Assembly (NCBI GenBank): GCA_037951105.1
Contig: JBAMJV010009410.1
Span: 1-64,000 of the forward strand
DNA length: 64,000 nucleotides
Source of the DNA: Echinarachnius parma
Taxonomy: Eukaryota > Echinodermata > Echinoidea > Clypeasteroida > Echinarachniidae
Direction: 5' to 3'
Below are positions 1-9,944 of this stretch, piece after piece. The notes beneath the pieces are model-generated. The model did not search any database. It was not told where the DNA came from and worked only from the letters and a program-made list of their open reading frames with translations. Each line of letters opens with the position of its first letter. Position 1 is the first letter of the stretch. The translations under genes and the position numbers were made by a program.

Positions 1-138
1 AGCTCAAAGATGATCATGCTTCTCGTCAGCGTTATGGTTTTCTGCATCCCCAACCCTGGCTTCAAAGCCGCTCCGATGGATAGGAAAAAGATCATAATCC
101 TTATCGTCAAACTTGTCTCACAAGCCAACGTCATAAAG
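1..138 (+). CDS. Gene 1, exon E (partial): last transmembrane hairpin
   Basis: The reading frame through ATG at 10 is open to a GTGGGT donor at 139 and ends in phase 0. It codes two hydrophobic stretches (MIMLLVSVMVFCIP and IIILIVKLVSQANVI) joined by a short polar turn with KAAPMDRKK, so it looks like one helical hairpin. It is homologous to the exon at 41129-41254 of gene 2, which sits between exon D and the Pro-rich exon. Its 5' boundary may lie at position 9/10 or left of the window. The next good exon in phase is F at 1845. Function beyond membrane anchoring is not visible. Confidence 0.7.
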
Positions 139-222
139 GTGGGTAGATATATTGTGGCTATTTTATTATAATTTTTTAATTTGTTGTATTTTGTGTATTT
201 TTGTATTTTGTATTTTTTTTTT

Positions 223-263
223 TTTGGGGGGGGGGGGGGGGATGGGGGGGGGGGGGGGGGGGG
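223..263. repeat. poly-T/poly-G tract
   Basis: A run of T followed by nearly uninterrupted G, just downstream of the exon E donor. Short open frames across it are artefacts of the homopolymer. Confidence 0.9.
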
Positions 264-535
264 TGCAGGGGCACCATTTGAAGTTGAGGGTATTCCCCAA
301 CACTGATTGCAATGTATTGAGGATTCTAGTCCACACACACACCTGCACAATATTTTAAAAATTTAAATGAATAAAAATCGAAATAAACGAATATAAACAT
401 CGCATTCTAATTGAAACGGGATCATGCAGTATGCCATACATGCATGTGAATTTTCCCCCACACCTCTCCTAAATATGGATTGATTGCTTTGTGTTGTACA
501 TGCCATGAGGAATTTGTGGATCGACATGATATCTA

Positions 536-1026
536 TAATATAGGTTTTCCCGCTCAACTTGGCGCTTTTTTCAATCGAATTAATTAAGGGCCATTCAAAT
601 TCACGCATTGCCGCGTAATCGTTGGTATCGGTCTTTCAAATTCCGAATAAGTGCAAGCGAATTCATGCATACGCATAAGCTTTCGTGAATAGACACAATA
701 GTTCATTTTATGGGCACTCGAATTCGCGAATGTGCAGCCAAATGTCAATTTGGTGCATACAAATTAACGCATCATGCCCTTTCATGAAATAAAATCGAAT
801 GGCCGAAATTAAGAGATGCCAGCGTTAACTACGTGCCAATTTGAATGACCATTGATGAAAAGGTATGCTCTTTGTGCAAATTCACTTGCTCCGACGTGAT
901 TTTGAACGACTATTAACGAATTCGAATGCTGCTTAGACACGGCGATCGCAAATCGCGCGAATTCGTTTGCTCCTATTATCAATTTGAATGACACAATCGC
1001 GAAATTGAGCGGGAAAACCTATTATA
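536..1026. repeat. MITE with TIR ATAGGTTTTCCCGCTCAA
   Basis: The left end reads ATAGGTTTTCCCGCTCAA and the right end reads TTGAGCGGGAAAACCTAT, forming terminal inverted repeats. The interior has many spaced AATTC/CGCAT-like words and no coding signal. It fills the intron between exon E and the broken E' exon. Confidence 0.7.
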
Positions 1027-1049
1027 GCAAGATGCAAATTCTTTTTCAG

Positions 1050-1373
1050 TGCATAATGACGATTATGCTCCTCATCAGCCTGATGGTTTTCTCCATCCCC
1101 AGCCTGTGTGCCTGTTGATTCATGATGTTCCTGTTTAATTCATGATTTTGTATATTATTTAATCTATAGATCTTTATTTTAAACTGTATTGTAACATATA
1201 TTTGTACGTCCCATACAGAGCGCCGTTGTAAAGCAGTTTTTTAAAACTGAACGACCTACCATGTATTTTTTAAAGAAGACGAGAATAATAATAAATATAA
1301 AGCCGATCCGATGTATATCACAACAATCATAATCCTCATGGTCAAAATCGTCTCAGTAGCCAACGTCATACAA
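1050..1373 (+). pseudogene. Gene 1, second exon E copy (E') split by a retroposon tail
   Basis: After a good acceptor (TTCTTTTTCAG, ending 1049) the frame CIMTIMLLISLMVFSIPSL matches the first half of exon E. The second half (KADPMYITTIIILMVKIVS...) resumes near 1299 and ends at a weak GTTGGA boundary. About 190 bp between 1107 and 1298 are foreign and bring an in-frame TGA, so this copy cannot code a full hairpin. Gene 1 therefore had exon E duplicated and one copy was broken. It is probably skipped. Confidence 0.7.
1107..1298 (+). mobile_element. Retroposon 3' tail inserted in exon E'
   Basis: The segment ends in GAATAATAATAAATAT, a microsatellite-like tail typical of CR1/L2-type non-LTR elements, and contains a TTTGTACGTCC...GTAAAGCAG 3'UTR-like stretch. 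It splits exon E' between the two halves of its hairpin. No open frame is present, and the family assignment is inferred from the tail only. Confidence 0.5.
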
Positions 1374-1844
1374 GTTGGATAATATTGTTTGTGTGGTTAA
1401 TTGGGGGTTGGGGTGGGGGGGGGGGGGGTGGGGGGGGGGCAAGTTGGGGATATTTCTGATTGCGATTATGTTTAGTTGATTTTATTCCTATATTCACACC
1501 TCTACCCTAAAACAAAAATAGAAATAAAGATTTATTCACACCTTTATCTAATTCAAGAGGGATCAGAATGGCATATCATAATTATGAAACCCCTCTCCCG
1601 ATTGATTAATCTTGTATTACTTTGCACATGTACGTCCGATGCTGTTCAAGATATGCGGATGAAATATATGCAACGAATTACGATTGCGTTTTAATCCGAA
1701 CATTCAAAAAAGGAAATATAATTCCCCTTTATTATATTTGAAACTTAAGTAAGATTGCTTAGATTTAAGGTGAAATAAACGAATTACTTTCTATATTCAG
1801 GAGAAGAAATTTAATACAATTTTCTTGAAACATTTAATTTTCAG

Positions 1845-1968
1845 TTTTATTTTGACCTTGTCAACAAACTGACCTCGCTAGCAACGCCTCCAAGACAACC
1901 ACCTCGTGAACCACATGATGTTGAACGTGATGATCCACCAAAAGGCCAACCCAAAGGTCCACGCAAAG
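1845..1968 (+). CDS. Gene 1, exon F: Pro-rich cytosolic linker
   Basis: Acceptor TTTTCAG ends at 1844 and donor GGTAAAC starts at 1969. It is 124 nt, phase 0 in and phase 1 out. It codes FYFDLVNKLTS followed by a strongly Pro/Arg/Asp-rich tail (TPPRQPPREPHD, DDPPKGQPKGPRK). The hydrophobic start continues the membrane segment; the rest is a likely disordered linker to the C-terminal domain coded by exons G and H. The homologous gene 2 exon is at 47344-47491 and is longer by several Pro-rich residues. The phase-1 G joins TA of exon G to give Val. Confidence 0.7.
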
Positions 1969-2362
1969 GTAAACCTCAATACTCGAGTTAACAGATCTTT
2001 AACCAAAAATCTTCAGAAAAACTTCGAAAAATATCTGAACGAACAACTTGATAAACACCTAAACCAAAAAAAAAACTTTATAAATAATAAAGAAAAAACT
2101 CACGAAAGACCTCGAGAAATACATCAAGAAAAATCGCAAGAAAAAAGTCACAAGCCGTCACGTGAGAAATATTGTAGTAATGATAAGATGAACATTCCCA
2201 ATAAGACTTTTTGAGTTATTATAATAAATGATGGTGTCCATTGAATCAGTATAGATTGATACAATCTATAACATATATAGAAATAAAGAGAACTTTAACA
2301 TTGCGTCAAACGGTTTCCTTCATTACACAACACGAACTTCGATTCTTCATTTAATTCTGCAG
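1969..2362 (+). other. Intron F-G with degenerate AAAACCTCAAGAAA-type minisatellite
   Basis: After the F donor, all family copies carry 150-200 bp of loosely repeated AAAACYTC(G)AAGAAA-like units (also 9641-9800, 47492-47700, 59279-59430). It could be a decayed expansion of the Pro/Lys-rich coding repeat. The short open frame here has no domain signal and I reject it as coding. Confidence 0.5.
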
Positions 2363-2644
2363 TACACATCGGCGTCTGTTCGTCAGCAGTCCCTGATAAT
2401 ACAGCAGGCTTCATGAACGAGCTTCGAAGGCGCTTTGTCGAAGAGAAATCAATCGCCGCCGACGTGACATACATCGCGCTCCCTTACAGCAAGCTCGACA
2501 AGTTCGCTCTGGAGACCGAGGTCGACAAGTTCGGCATCGATGTCCTCATCCTCTGCCACTCCATCGACAACCGACGCCTTTCCCTCACCAACGTCACTGA
2601 TGCCCTCTACGACAAATTCATTCCGAGAGCTTCGAAAAAAGTTG
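2363..2644 (+). CDS. Gene 1, exon G: first half of C-terminal alpha/beta domain
   Basis: Acceptor TTCTGCAG ends at 2362 and donor GTAAGA starts at 2645. It is 282 nt, phase 1 in and out. The peptide begins VHIGVCSSAVPDN and continues NELRRRF, DVTYIALPYSKL, ETEVDKFG, IDVLILCHSIDN and DALYDKFIPRASKKVG. By eye this alternates strand-helix-strand-helix-strand-helix, as in a flavodoxin-, TIR- or Rossmann-like fold. I recognise no catalytic motif and cannot assign a family. GC content is visibly higher than in surrounding sequence, and the exon is over 90% identical at DNA level to gene 2 exon G, with several clustered amino-acid changes after RRRF. Confidence 0.85.
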
Positions 2645-2924
2645 GTAAGAAATATATCTGGGAACAGCAATTTTTGGCAGACGCACTGTCTGGACAAGAA
2701 ATAGAATAAGAAATACTGCTGTTCATGGCAACTGATTTAGCGATTTGACGCGTATACAGTATACCTGTCGTATATATATACTTAATGGGGCCTCACTAGA
2801 GGCTCCAAAAGGCAATAATAATACAATAAATAAATATTTCCCCAAATTATGTTTTCGGTTGAAAATGCTCCTTCCAAACAAGTGTCGTGTCCAAATATTT
2901 TGTACTAAAACGTTCAATTTCTAG

Positions 2925-3169
2925 GTAAAGCGGCTTTCATCGTGATTGCACACGATTTCAAGTGGGCACCTGACAATGACAACGCTCGGAGCGCGCAGAT
3001 AGAAACCCTACAGATCAAGCAGCCTACCACCTATCAGCACGCCGGGACAGTCCTCCTAGCGGGAAAACTGCAACGCGCCGGGAATGTCGCCGTCTGCGAT
3101 CGGGACTGGGAAACATTGAAAGAGGTGTTCGAGGTATGTGCGACAGCAAAAGGAAATGCAACGGGATAG
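2925..3169 (+). CDS. Gene 1, exon H: C-terminal half of alpha/beta domain and stop
   Basis: Acceptor TTTCTAG ends at 2924; the exon enters in phase 1 and ends with TAG at 3167-3169. It continues the domain with a strand KAAFIVIAHDFKW, a polar DNDNAR loop, QIETLQIKQPTTYQHAG, a second hydrophobic stretch TVLLAGKL, and a final helix DWETLKEVFEVCATAKG. With exon G it forms a domain of about 175 residues. Gene 2 has the same exon at 48562-48806 with the same stop. A polyadenylation signal follows about 120 bp downstream. No known active-site motif is seen. Confidence 0.85.
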
Positions 3170-3289
3170 AGATAATATTTAAAGCTCATACAGTAACATC
3201 GTCAAAAACCTAAAAATTTACTTGGAACTTTAGCGGTTCTCACATATCTCTTTGTAACTCTTTGTAACTCTTTGTATTCGTATTTTACC

Positions 3290-3295
3290 AATAAA
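3290..3295 (+). terminator. Polyadenylation signal of gene 1
   Basis: AATAAA 121 bp after the stop codon. It is conserved in sequence and spacing downstream of gene 2 exon H (48917-48922). Confidence 0.7.
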
Positions 3296-3700
3296 AGCAT
3301 GTAACAGCTTTTGATTTTCCAAATTTCTCCTCCGTTATACAAATATATATGATTGAAGTTGTATAATTATCTACATGTAAATGTGTACAAAGTTAATGCA
3401 TGCAGTGCGTAAGCGGAGTATAACTGTGCATTTTTGCTCATACTCTGTCATATTACTTTCGTTTGCCATGTTATTTTCACACATCACTCAGTAGACATTT
3501 AGGATCACAGAAATGTACAAAACAAGCATTTGCCATTGTTTGCGTATTTGAAAAACATACAATTAAGTCCCCCCTAAACAACTGCTTAAAATTACATAAC
3601 CAACTTTAAGATTTCGTCTCGGCAAAATATGTATGGTGGGAAAACAAGATGTGTGAACATAAAAAAAGAACTAATTTATGGTTGAGTAAGCACAAATTAA

Positions 3701-4170
3701 AGGGGTAGTACAGTTTTGGTAAGGCTGAGCTTTAGTAACCAAAACCTGCACAATAACATTACAAACTAGTAGTTCGAATTCCACCATGCTCAAAAGGTAT
3801 AGACAATTACAAAGTAAAAAGCCTGTTATCATTCAAAAAGAGGGCGCTATCTAAAAAAGCATTGGTTTCGACAATAATTCGTACAAAATTATGTATTATG
3901 ATGTTTTGTTGGAAAAATGATTAAATAGAGAGATCATCACCTCTCTTCAACATTTTTGAAAAGTGTAAGCATCTTTTTAATTAAAACAAATCATCGAATA
4001 CATCTGGGCCCTAGATTTATTCCGATCGAATATATGTATTGATATTTCCACCGTTTCTGAAGCGATTTTGATAAAATAAAGTTTATTGTGCCATTAAAAT
4101 TGTATGCTTTTTAAAATGTTCACTTAGTGTTTCAATATCTCTTAAACAAATTATTTTGTGCAGCGCCCTT
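3701..4170. mobile_element. piggyBac-type MITE (TTAA target site), right end lost
   Basis: TTAA at 3697-3700 is followed by AGGGGTAGTACAGTTTTGG. The full-length relative at 49335-50824 ends with the inverse of this and a second TTAA. Here the sequence departs near 4170, where the retrotransposon begins. There is no coding content. Confidence 0.65.
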
Positions 4171-4193
4171 TAACTTAAAGGGCGACATAAATA

Positions 4194-5465
4194 TTGTGCA
4201 AGCTACTAGAAGGCTTTGTTTGCAGCGCCATGCAGGATCACCTTGATACATATGGCCTTCTGAATAATCAACAACACGGCTTTTCTAAAGGTCGGAGTTG
4301 TGTTACTCAACTTGTCAACGTTTTGCATTCTTGGCAATCTTTCCTCGACAGTCGCCGTCCACCACGCATTGATGCTATTTTTCTCGATATGTCCAAGGCG
4401 TTTGATAAGATGCCCCACCATTTTCTCCTCTCCAAACTAGCCACAAACTTCAATATCAGAGGTAACATTTGGCAGTGGATCTCATCCTTCTTATCAAACC
4501 GCCAGCAAAGAGTCCTCTTCCTTGGTCACACCTCTGCCTGGACTGGGGTATCATCCGGCGTACCCCAGGGTAGTGTTCTTGGACCTAAGCTGTTTAACCT
4601 TTTCGTTAATGACATTTCTGCTCATATCTCCTCCCATTGTGCCTTGTTTGCAGATGATATAGTGTTGTTTAAAATAATTACTTCATCTGATGACGAAAAA
4701 GTTCTGCAAAATGACATCGACGTCTTACACCAATAGGCAATTTCTAATGGTATGTTATTTAATCCAACGAAAACAAAAGTAATGCACATTACTAGAAAGC
4801 GTGCTTTTTTACGTCCTACATACAAACTTGGTGAAGTAGTGCTTATATCTACCCCTTCATTTCGCTATTTAGGAGTAACAATTAGTTCTGATTTGTCGTG
4901 GAATACCCACATCACTACAATAATTGCTCGAGCTAATAGACTTCTAGGATTTATTAGGGTTGTAGCCCGAGGTGCCTCCACTCATGCCATCTTCTCCTTA
5001 TACAAGTCCTTGGTGCTACCTATACTCGAGTATGGCGTACCTGCATGGCACCCCACAACATTGACACAAATTAAACAGGTTGAGCGCGTTCAACGGACAG
5101 CTACGCGCATAGCACTTAAACAGATGAGGGGTGAGATGGCCTATGCTGATAGACTTAAAGCTCTCAATTGGTTTACTTTGTCATCAAGGAGAGATTATCT
5201 CCTTTGTTCATTTTCTTTCAAATGTCTATCTAATGTGTGTGAATGTGCAATGCTCTCTGAAAACATAATTGTGAATCCTCGACACCCTGACAGTTTGACG
5301 TTTCAGCATCTAACTTCTAGAACACAATCTCTTTTTTGTTCGCCATCACGTCGTCTGCCTAGAGTGTGGAACAGTCTGCCATCTAGTGTCAAAGATGCTG
5401 CCATTCTTTCATCTTTTCCTGCATTCCTTTTCCTTTTAAAGTCATCTATTCTCTCTGTTCAATAG
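4194..5465 (+). pseudogene. 5'-truncated non-LTR retrotransposon reverse transcriptase
   Basis: Two adjoining in-frame blocks, 4194-4736 and 4737-5465, are separated by an in-frame TAG. The first holds RT motifs: QHGFSKGRSC, AIFLDMSKAFD, GVPQGSVLGPKLF and the catalytic FADDIVLF. The second has NPTKTKVM, YLGVTISSDLSW, LYKSLVLPILEYG and the late signature RVWNSLPSSV, typical of Jockey/CR1/L2-type elements. The endonuclease half and 5' end are absent, as is usual for truncated insertions. The stop codon, the lost 5' part and the position inside a MITE all argue for a dead copy. Confidence 0.9.
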
Positions 5466-6128
5466 GCTGCAATAGATTGATATGCAACTTCGCTTTAGTA
5501 TTGTTCCTTGCCATTTTACACTGTCTGGGTCTTATCATAAATAGTCGAGGGAGCGGTAATACTAATGCCAAATTCCTTTATTATCGCAAAACATGTAGAT
5601 CAAAGCATGTTTACTTTGTATAACTCATAATTACGTAATACATTTTCATTATATATCTATATAAATTTGACCTTTTTATGAGCCACATTTATTGTTATAA
5701 TCATTCTTTAATTTATTCATTGAAATTTTTTATTTTCTCTGTTAAAAAGGCTCATTTTGGCTACCAAGGTTATTAAGTTTTAATAATCATTTAATATGCA
5801 ACTTTGCTTTAGTCGATGGAGCGGTAATACCAATGTCCAATGTCTTTATTACCGCGATATACCGTGCATGTTTTCTTTATATAACTTATATTTTCCGTAA
5901 ATTCATAAGTATGAGCCACATTAATTGATATAATCATTTCATCTATGCATTTTATATTATATGTGGTAGTATATTTAGCTAAATATGGACGTTGGTATAT
6001 ATATAGGTATACATTAATTGTTATTTATGTTCCGTAATGCTGCATCTTCTGGAGCCAGTGTGTGAGGGTTCACATGCCCTAGGGCAACAGTAATGTACTT
6101 TACTTTTGTGAACCCTGACCCACACACT
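5466..6128 (+). repeat. Retrotransposon 3' flank with duplicated GAGCGGTAATAC segment
   Basis: No gene. The phrase GRGAGCGGTAATACYAATG...TTTATTAYCGC occurs twice (about 5548 and 5818). The end carries a hairpin: CAGTGTGTGAGGGTTCAC near 6056 pairs with GTGAACCCTGACCCACACACTG ending at about 6128, exactly where the large segmental duplicate starts. Confidence 0.6.
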
Positions 6129-6525
6129 GCAAAGTTACAAGATCGTAGCAACGATAGGAACGATTATTTATCATTTATTTGCCACGGAATTGTTTGATTA
6201 TTATAGATCTTGTTACATGTTTATATAACACAAAGATCAATATCAATTCCGTATTATGAATGTAAATGTAAATGAAATTATATTGTCTCATACTCTGGTT
6301 TCATGTAAAGTATATAGTCATATGAGCATATAATTAGAAATGCTATTTATTTTTGTAATGTGAACCATGTGCATGTAATTTCTCTTCTTCGTTTCTTTAA
6401 TTTTTACCGTACTATGCTCATACTATATCAAGTATACTATAAAGTAAATGTTTTTAAACCCAACTTTTTGTTTTCACATTATAACATTTTGATATAGCAT
6501 AAGTCATGGAGTGGGGAGACTGCAG

Positions 6526-6716
6526 GGGATCAAACCAAAGACGGAGTTATTTCCTGGCACTTGTCAAGACGATTCATTTGTATATCCATCGCAATCACTT
6601 TCATCTGTTTACTAGCCATTCCTACCCTCCAATGGTACAAAGGAGAGATGACCATTTTCTGCGCAGTGCAGATGACAATTAGGATTTCATCTGGTTGTGC
6701 CGCTTTTCTTATTTTA
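6526..6716 (+). CDS. Partial set 1, exon B: transmembrane hairpin
   Basis: Acceptor GACTGCAG ends at 6525 and donor GTAAGT starts at 6717; phase 1 in, phase 0 out, 191 nt. The peptide begins GDQTKDGVISWHLSRRF, then a hydrophobic helix (ICISIAITFICLLAIP), a short turn (QWYKGEM) and a second helix-like stretch ending GCAAFLIL. Basic RR before the first helix suggests the N-side is cytosolic. The exon is nearly identical at 35740-35930 and 56130-56320. There is no upstream LPP-like exon here, so this is a 5'-truncated gene copy unless distant exons are used. Confidence 0.8.
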
Positions 6717-6874
6717 GTAAGTGGAATAATTACCAAGTTATTGATCAGATTTGTTTGTGATTCGCATAAACGCTTTTTGTACTTCGTATTGCAATTTTCT
6801 AAACATTGAGTAATTGATCATTTTAAAAGATCATGCTTGTAATACTTTCTATATTTATGACTTCAACAACAATA

Positions 6875-6960
6875 ATGACTACTACTACTACTATTACTAC
6901 TACTACTACTACTACTAGGCCTACTACTACTACTACCACTACCACTTCTACTATTTCTAG
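6875..6960 (+). repeat. (ACT)n microsatellite in intron B-C
   Basis: ACT repeats interrupted by AGGCCT and ATT. The array is short here, longest at 36088-36210 and intermediate at 56482-56585, so it has changed length since the duplications. Confidence 0.95.
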
Positions 6961-7352
6961 TCGTACCATTCTTTTTTTGTATAGTATATGCTTCTACATT
7001 TTGCTAAGTATATATTAACAATAGTACTGTACTTAACTACACACATTTTGTTTTCTTTATTTGTTTAAATACATTATATTGTTATGATTTTATTTTTTTG
7101 TCAAATTATAGGGGGAACGCCCCCCCCCCACCCCCCGTGGCGCTACATGGCCCCCATACAACCAGATTTTCCATCAAGAGAAGAATAAGATTGTGATAAT
7201 GATGATGATAGTACATGTATTATATATGAAGCAAAATTGTTTATACTCTTGCTCTCACAAAAACTCTCTAGTCACCTATAACAAAAATGATAAACAATAC
7301 TAAGACTAGACTAGTATAATAAGTTAATTGTGTTTATACTCTATCTGCACAG

Positions 7353-7568
7353 ATCAACATATGGCAGCGTCCAATAGAGGCATGTGCTGGTCAGCCTCTG
7401 AACAAGAGACGCCATTTTTTAATCAAGATTTCTTTGACCATAGCTACCATCTCGATTACTACCTGTGCATCATATTACGAGGAGATCAGCTCAAGTGAAT
7501 TTAGATTCACAATTTACATTGGGACTGCTACAATGGTTGCAATTTCAACATGCCTCTTGAATCTAATG
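7353..7568 (+). CDS. Partial set 1, exon C: transmembrane hairpin
   Basis: Acceptor CTGCACAG ends at 7352 and donor GTTAGT starts at 7569; phase 0 in and out, 72 codons. It starts INIWQRPIEACAGQPLNKRRH, a basic loop, then a helix (SLTIATISITTCA), an acidic extracellular-type turn (YYEEISSSEFR) and a second helix (TMVAISTCLLNLM). It is homologous to the X exons at 51-55 kb, which share xNIxQRxxExC at the start. Other copies are at 36745, 37456 (split) and 56984. Confidence 0.8.
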
Positions 7569-7969
7569 GTTAGTAATTTTATTTGATAATCGTGCAGGAT
7601 GAACAAATTATACCTTCTAAGACTAATTTTGCTATTTTGACAAAATGGTCAAACAACAATTTTTTTGTATGAAACAATTTTGACTGATATTTGGATAACG
7701 TCTATAAGAATACCCTCCAAAATGTTACAAGGAGAAATTGTATTGTCATTTGTAGTTACTAGTGGAAGTGCACCCAGTGCTCTACTATAAGAGCTAGGAT
7801 GCTATCATAAATCTTTTTTTTTTTATAGACAACAATGTAAAGACTGTTCAACTGTTGTACTGTTGTACTGTTCAACTGTTGTACATGGCATTATACCACA
7901 TTAACTTATTGAATCAGCTGTTGGCGCCCGTTAAACCAGCGCTCTTTGTATTACATGCTGTGTTTGTTC

Positions 7970-8140
7970 GGGGCCGTTGCAGAAAGAGAATGATGCAATC
8001 GATTGCAAAGTTGCAATTAATTGCAAGTCTGAAAATTTGCGCATTTTAACTAATCCGATGTGCGCATTTAGTCACATGATCGAACTTACAATTAATTGCA
8101 ACTTTACAATCGATTGCATCTCTTTCTGCAACGGGGCCCA
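7970..8140. repeat. Palindromic MITE, TIR GGGGCCGTTGCAGAAAGAG
   Basis: The left end GGGGCCGTTGCAGAAAGAG and right end CTCTTTCTGCAACGGGGCCC are inverted, and inner ATCGATTGCAA / TTGCAATTAATTG stretches also pair. Copies at 39436-39601 and 57606-57774. The GGGCCC-type end suggests an ISL2EU/PIF-type non-autonomous element, which is inference. Confidence 0.75.
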
Positions 8141-8470
8141 GGTTTAGAAAAGGATATTTGTTCATTATTTGAGCTTTGTACATTTGTTTGTACCAAATGT
8201 AGTGCTTTTATTATAATCAAGTGAGTTTCTGCTTCATTCTCGCTTGTATTACAGTAGGTTCCTTTTATGCTCATAATGGTCTATTCGATAAAAAATTGTT
8301 AAAATTTACTGGGCATCATCGGATTTTTCGATCTTCCATTTATTTGTAGTTTTGTTTAAATGTAAGACTGCGAGTGAAACCTAAACAAAATTGTTAATTT
8401 TGCCCGTCTTTCACATTATACAAATTATTTGTAATTTCTTTCCGTCTTTCAATTATTTCAAAACTGACAG

Positions 8471-8617
8471 AGGCTGACCATTTGTTATGAAATGGTATAT
8501 CTATCCTCCGCCGCCATCGCCATAGGTTTGTGCACCTGTGGTCCTAACGACAACACGCCCGTTTGGACAAAAATCATCATCGTCATCGTAAACTATTTTG
8601 TAGTCATTATAACACAG
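8471..8617 (+). CDS. Partial set 1, exon D: transmembrane hairpin
   Basis: Acceptor ACTGACAG ends at 8470 and donor GTGGGT starts at 8618; phase 0 in and out, 49 codons. The peptide RLTICYEMVYLSSAAIAIGLC is followed by a polar turn (CGPNDNTPVW) and a second helix (IIIVIVNYFVVIITQ). It is the same one-hairpin-per-exon design as B, C and E. Copies are at 39935-40081 and 58108-58254 with only a few residue changes. Confidence 0.8.
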
Positions 8618-8635
8618 GTGGGTACAAGATTACAG

Positions 8636-8860
8636 GTACAGTCAAACCTGTATAGTGACCACCTAAGGGAAACAGGTGATCGCTATAGACAGGTTCCATA
8701 TACAGTCAAACCTGTGTATAGTGACCACCTACGGGAAACAAGAATAATGTCCACTGTATACAGGTGACCTTTATAGACAGGTTCATTATTACTGATTACT
8801 TATACAGGGAATTATAGTTGGTGGTCAGACAAATTGGCTGCTACAGACAGGTTTGACTGC
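8636..8860 (+). repeat. ACAGTCAAACCTGTATAGTGACCACC dispersed repeat
   Basis: Two direct copies of a CAGTCAAACCTGT...GTGACCACCT unit plus inverted pieces (AGACAGGTT) right after the exon D donor. It is present after all three D exons. Open frames across it are not coding. Confidence 0.8.
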
Positions 8861-9164
8861 ATAGTTATTGGCATTTCTAAAGGTAGCCAAATAGGCACTT
8901 GTAGCTACGAGGGCGGTACGTCTTCGTCCCCTCCTAAATATTTTGACAAAAACAAAAACAAACATGGGTGCAATGAGCTGTATCACATTATACTGATTTC
9001 GGTCAGACTTTCCTGACTATGAGCCAAATATTTTTTTGTCTCGAGTCCAATATGATGATCAAACCATTCTGCAAACATACAATGTATTGTTTAAATATTT
9101 GTAATTGAACTAGTTTACTAACACACTCCAGTATACGCACTTATAAATCATCATCACAACACCT

Positions 9165-9480
9165 TTTATACATTCCTCTATCTCAGACTTACGGCAATCG
9201 GCCCTTCTCAGATATCAGCCCCCACACTTTGGAACGCACTGCCACTTAATATTCGACCAATACCCTCAATTAACCCAAGCAAGCCCTAAAAATAGTTATT
9301 TTTGTGTGATTTATATTCGTGTACATTTTCGTTTTTTTGTATTGACTTTTGATAATTTGTGTTTGTATTGTGTACATTTGTAATCATGTAAAGTGCATAT
9401 GGAATGTATTGTGCACTGTATGCGCTAGGAATAGAATGTACTATTATTATTAATATTATTATAATAATACTAATTATTAT
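9165..9480 (+). mobile_element. CR1/L2-like retroposon 3' end
   Basis: The tail of an RT reading frame is visible (YGNRPFS, then with a one-base shift APTLWNALPLNIRPIPS and a stop), followed by a short 3'UTR and an (ATT)n end. Equivalent copies are at 40640-40960 and 58800-59120, so the insertion predates the duplications. Confidence 0.75.
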
Positions 9481-9544
9481 TATTATTATTCAGCCATATA
9501 AACAGAAGAAATTGATCAGATTGTCTTTGATTATTTGTTTCCAG

Positions 9545-9640
9545 CTCTTTTTTAGACATTTTAAGAACACAGGCATCGCCACGAACTGAACCACCTCGCG
9601 ATGCATCCAACTGATCATCCACCCAAAGGTCGACCCCAAG
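9545..9640 (+). pseudogene. Partial set 1, broken exon F
   Basis: Acceptor TTTCCAG and donor GGTAAAAC are kept, and the Pro-rich start (RTQASPRTEPPRDAS) is readable. Compared with gene 2 exon F, about 50 bp are missing, and the frame runs into TGA in CCAACTGATCA. No exon G or H follows; homology to the family stops near 9944. The E exon that should precede it is absent, the CR1 tail abutting the F region directly. The C-terminal part of this copy is therefore dead. Confidence 0.7.
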
Positions 9641-9944
9641 GTAAAACCTCAAGAAATGCCTTAAAAGATTATTAAACAACTTTTTAAAAAACATCTTAAG
9701 AAAAGGTCATGAAAAAACCTTTATCGAAAAACCTCAAGAAATACTTAAAAAAATAACTCAAAAAAAAAACCTTGAGGGAAAACCTCAAGAGACATCACAT
9801 GATAAACATTGCAATACATCCCACTTCTGAATATTTGATCATTAGATAAACATTCAAAGAAAATGAACTGAGTTATAATGAAAAGTGTCCATTGAATCTG
9901 ACTAGATTGTTAAAATCTTAGACAACTTATAAACAAGGATATAC

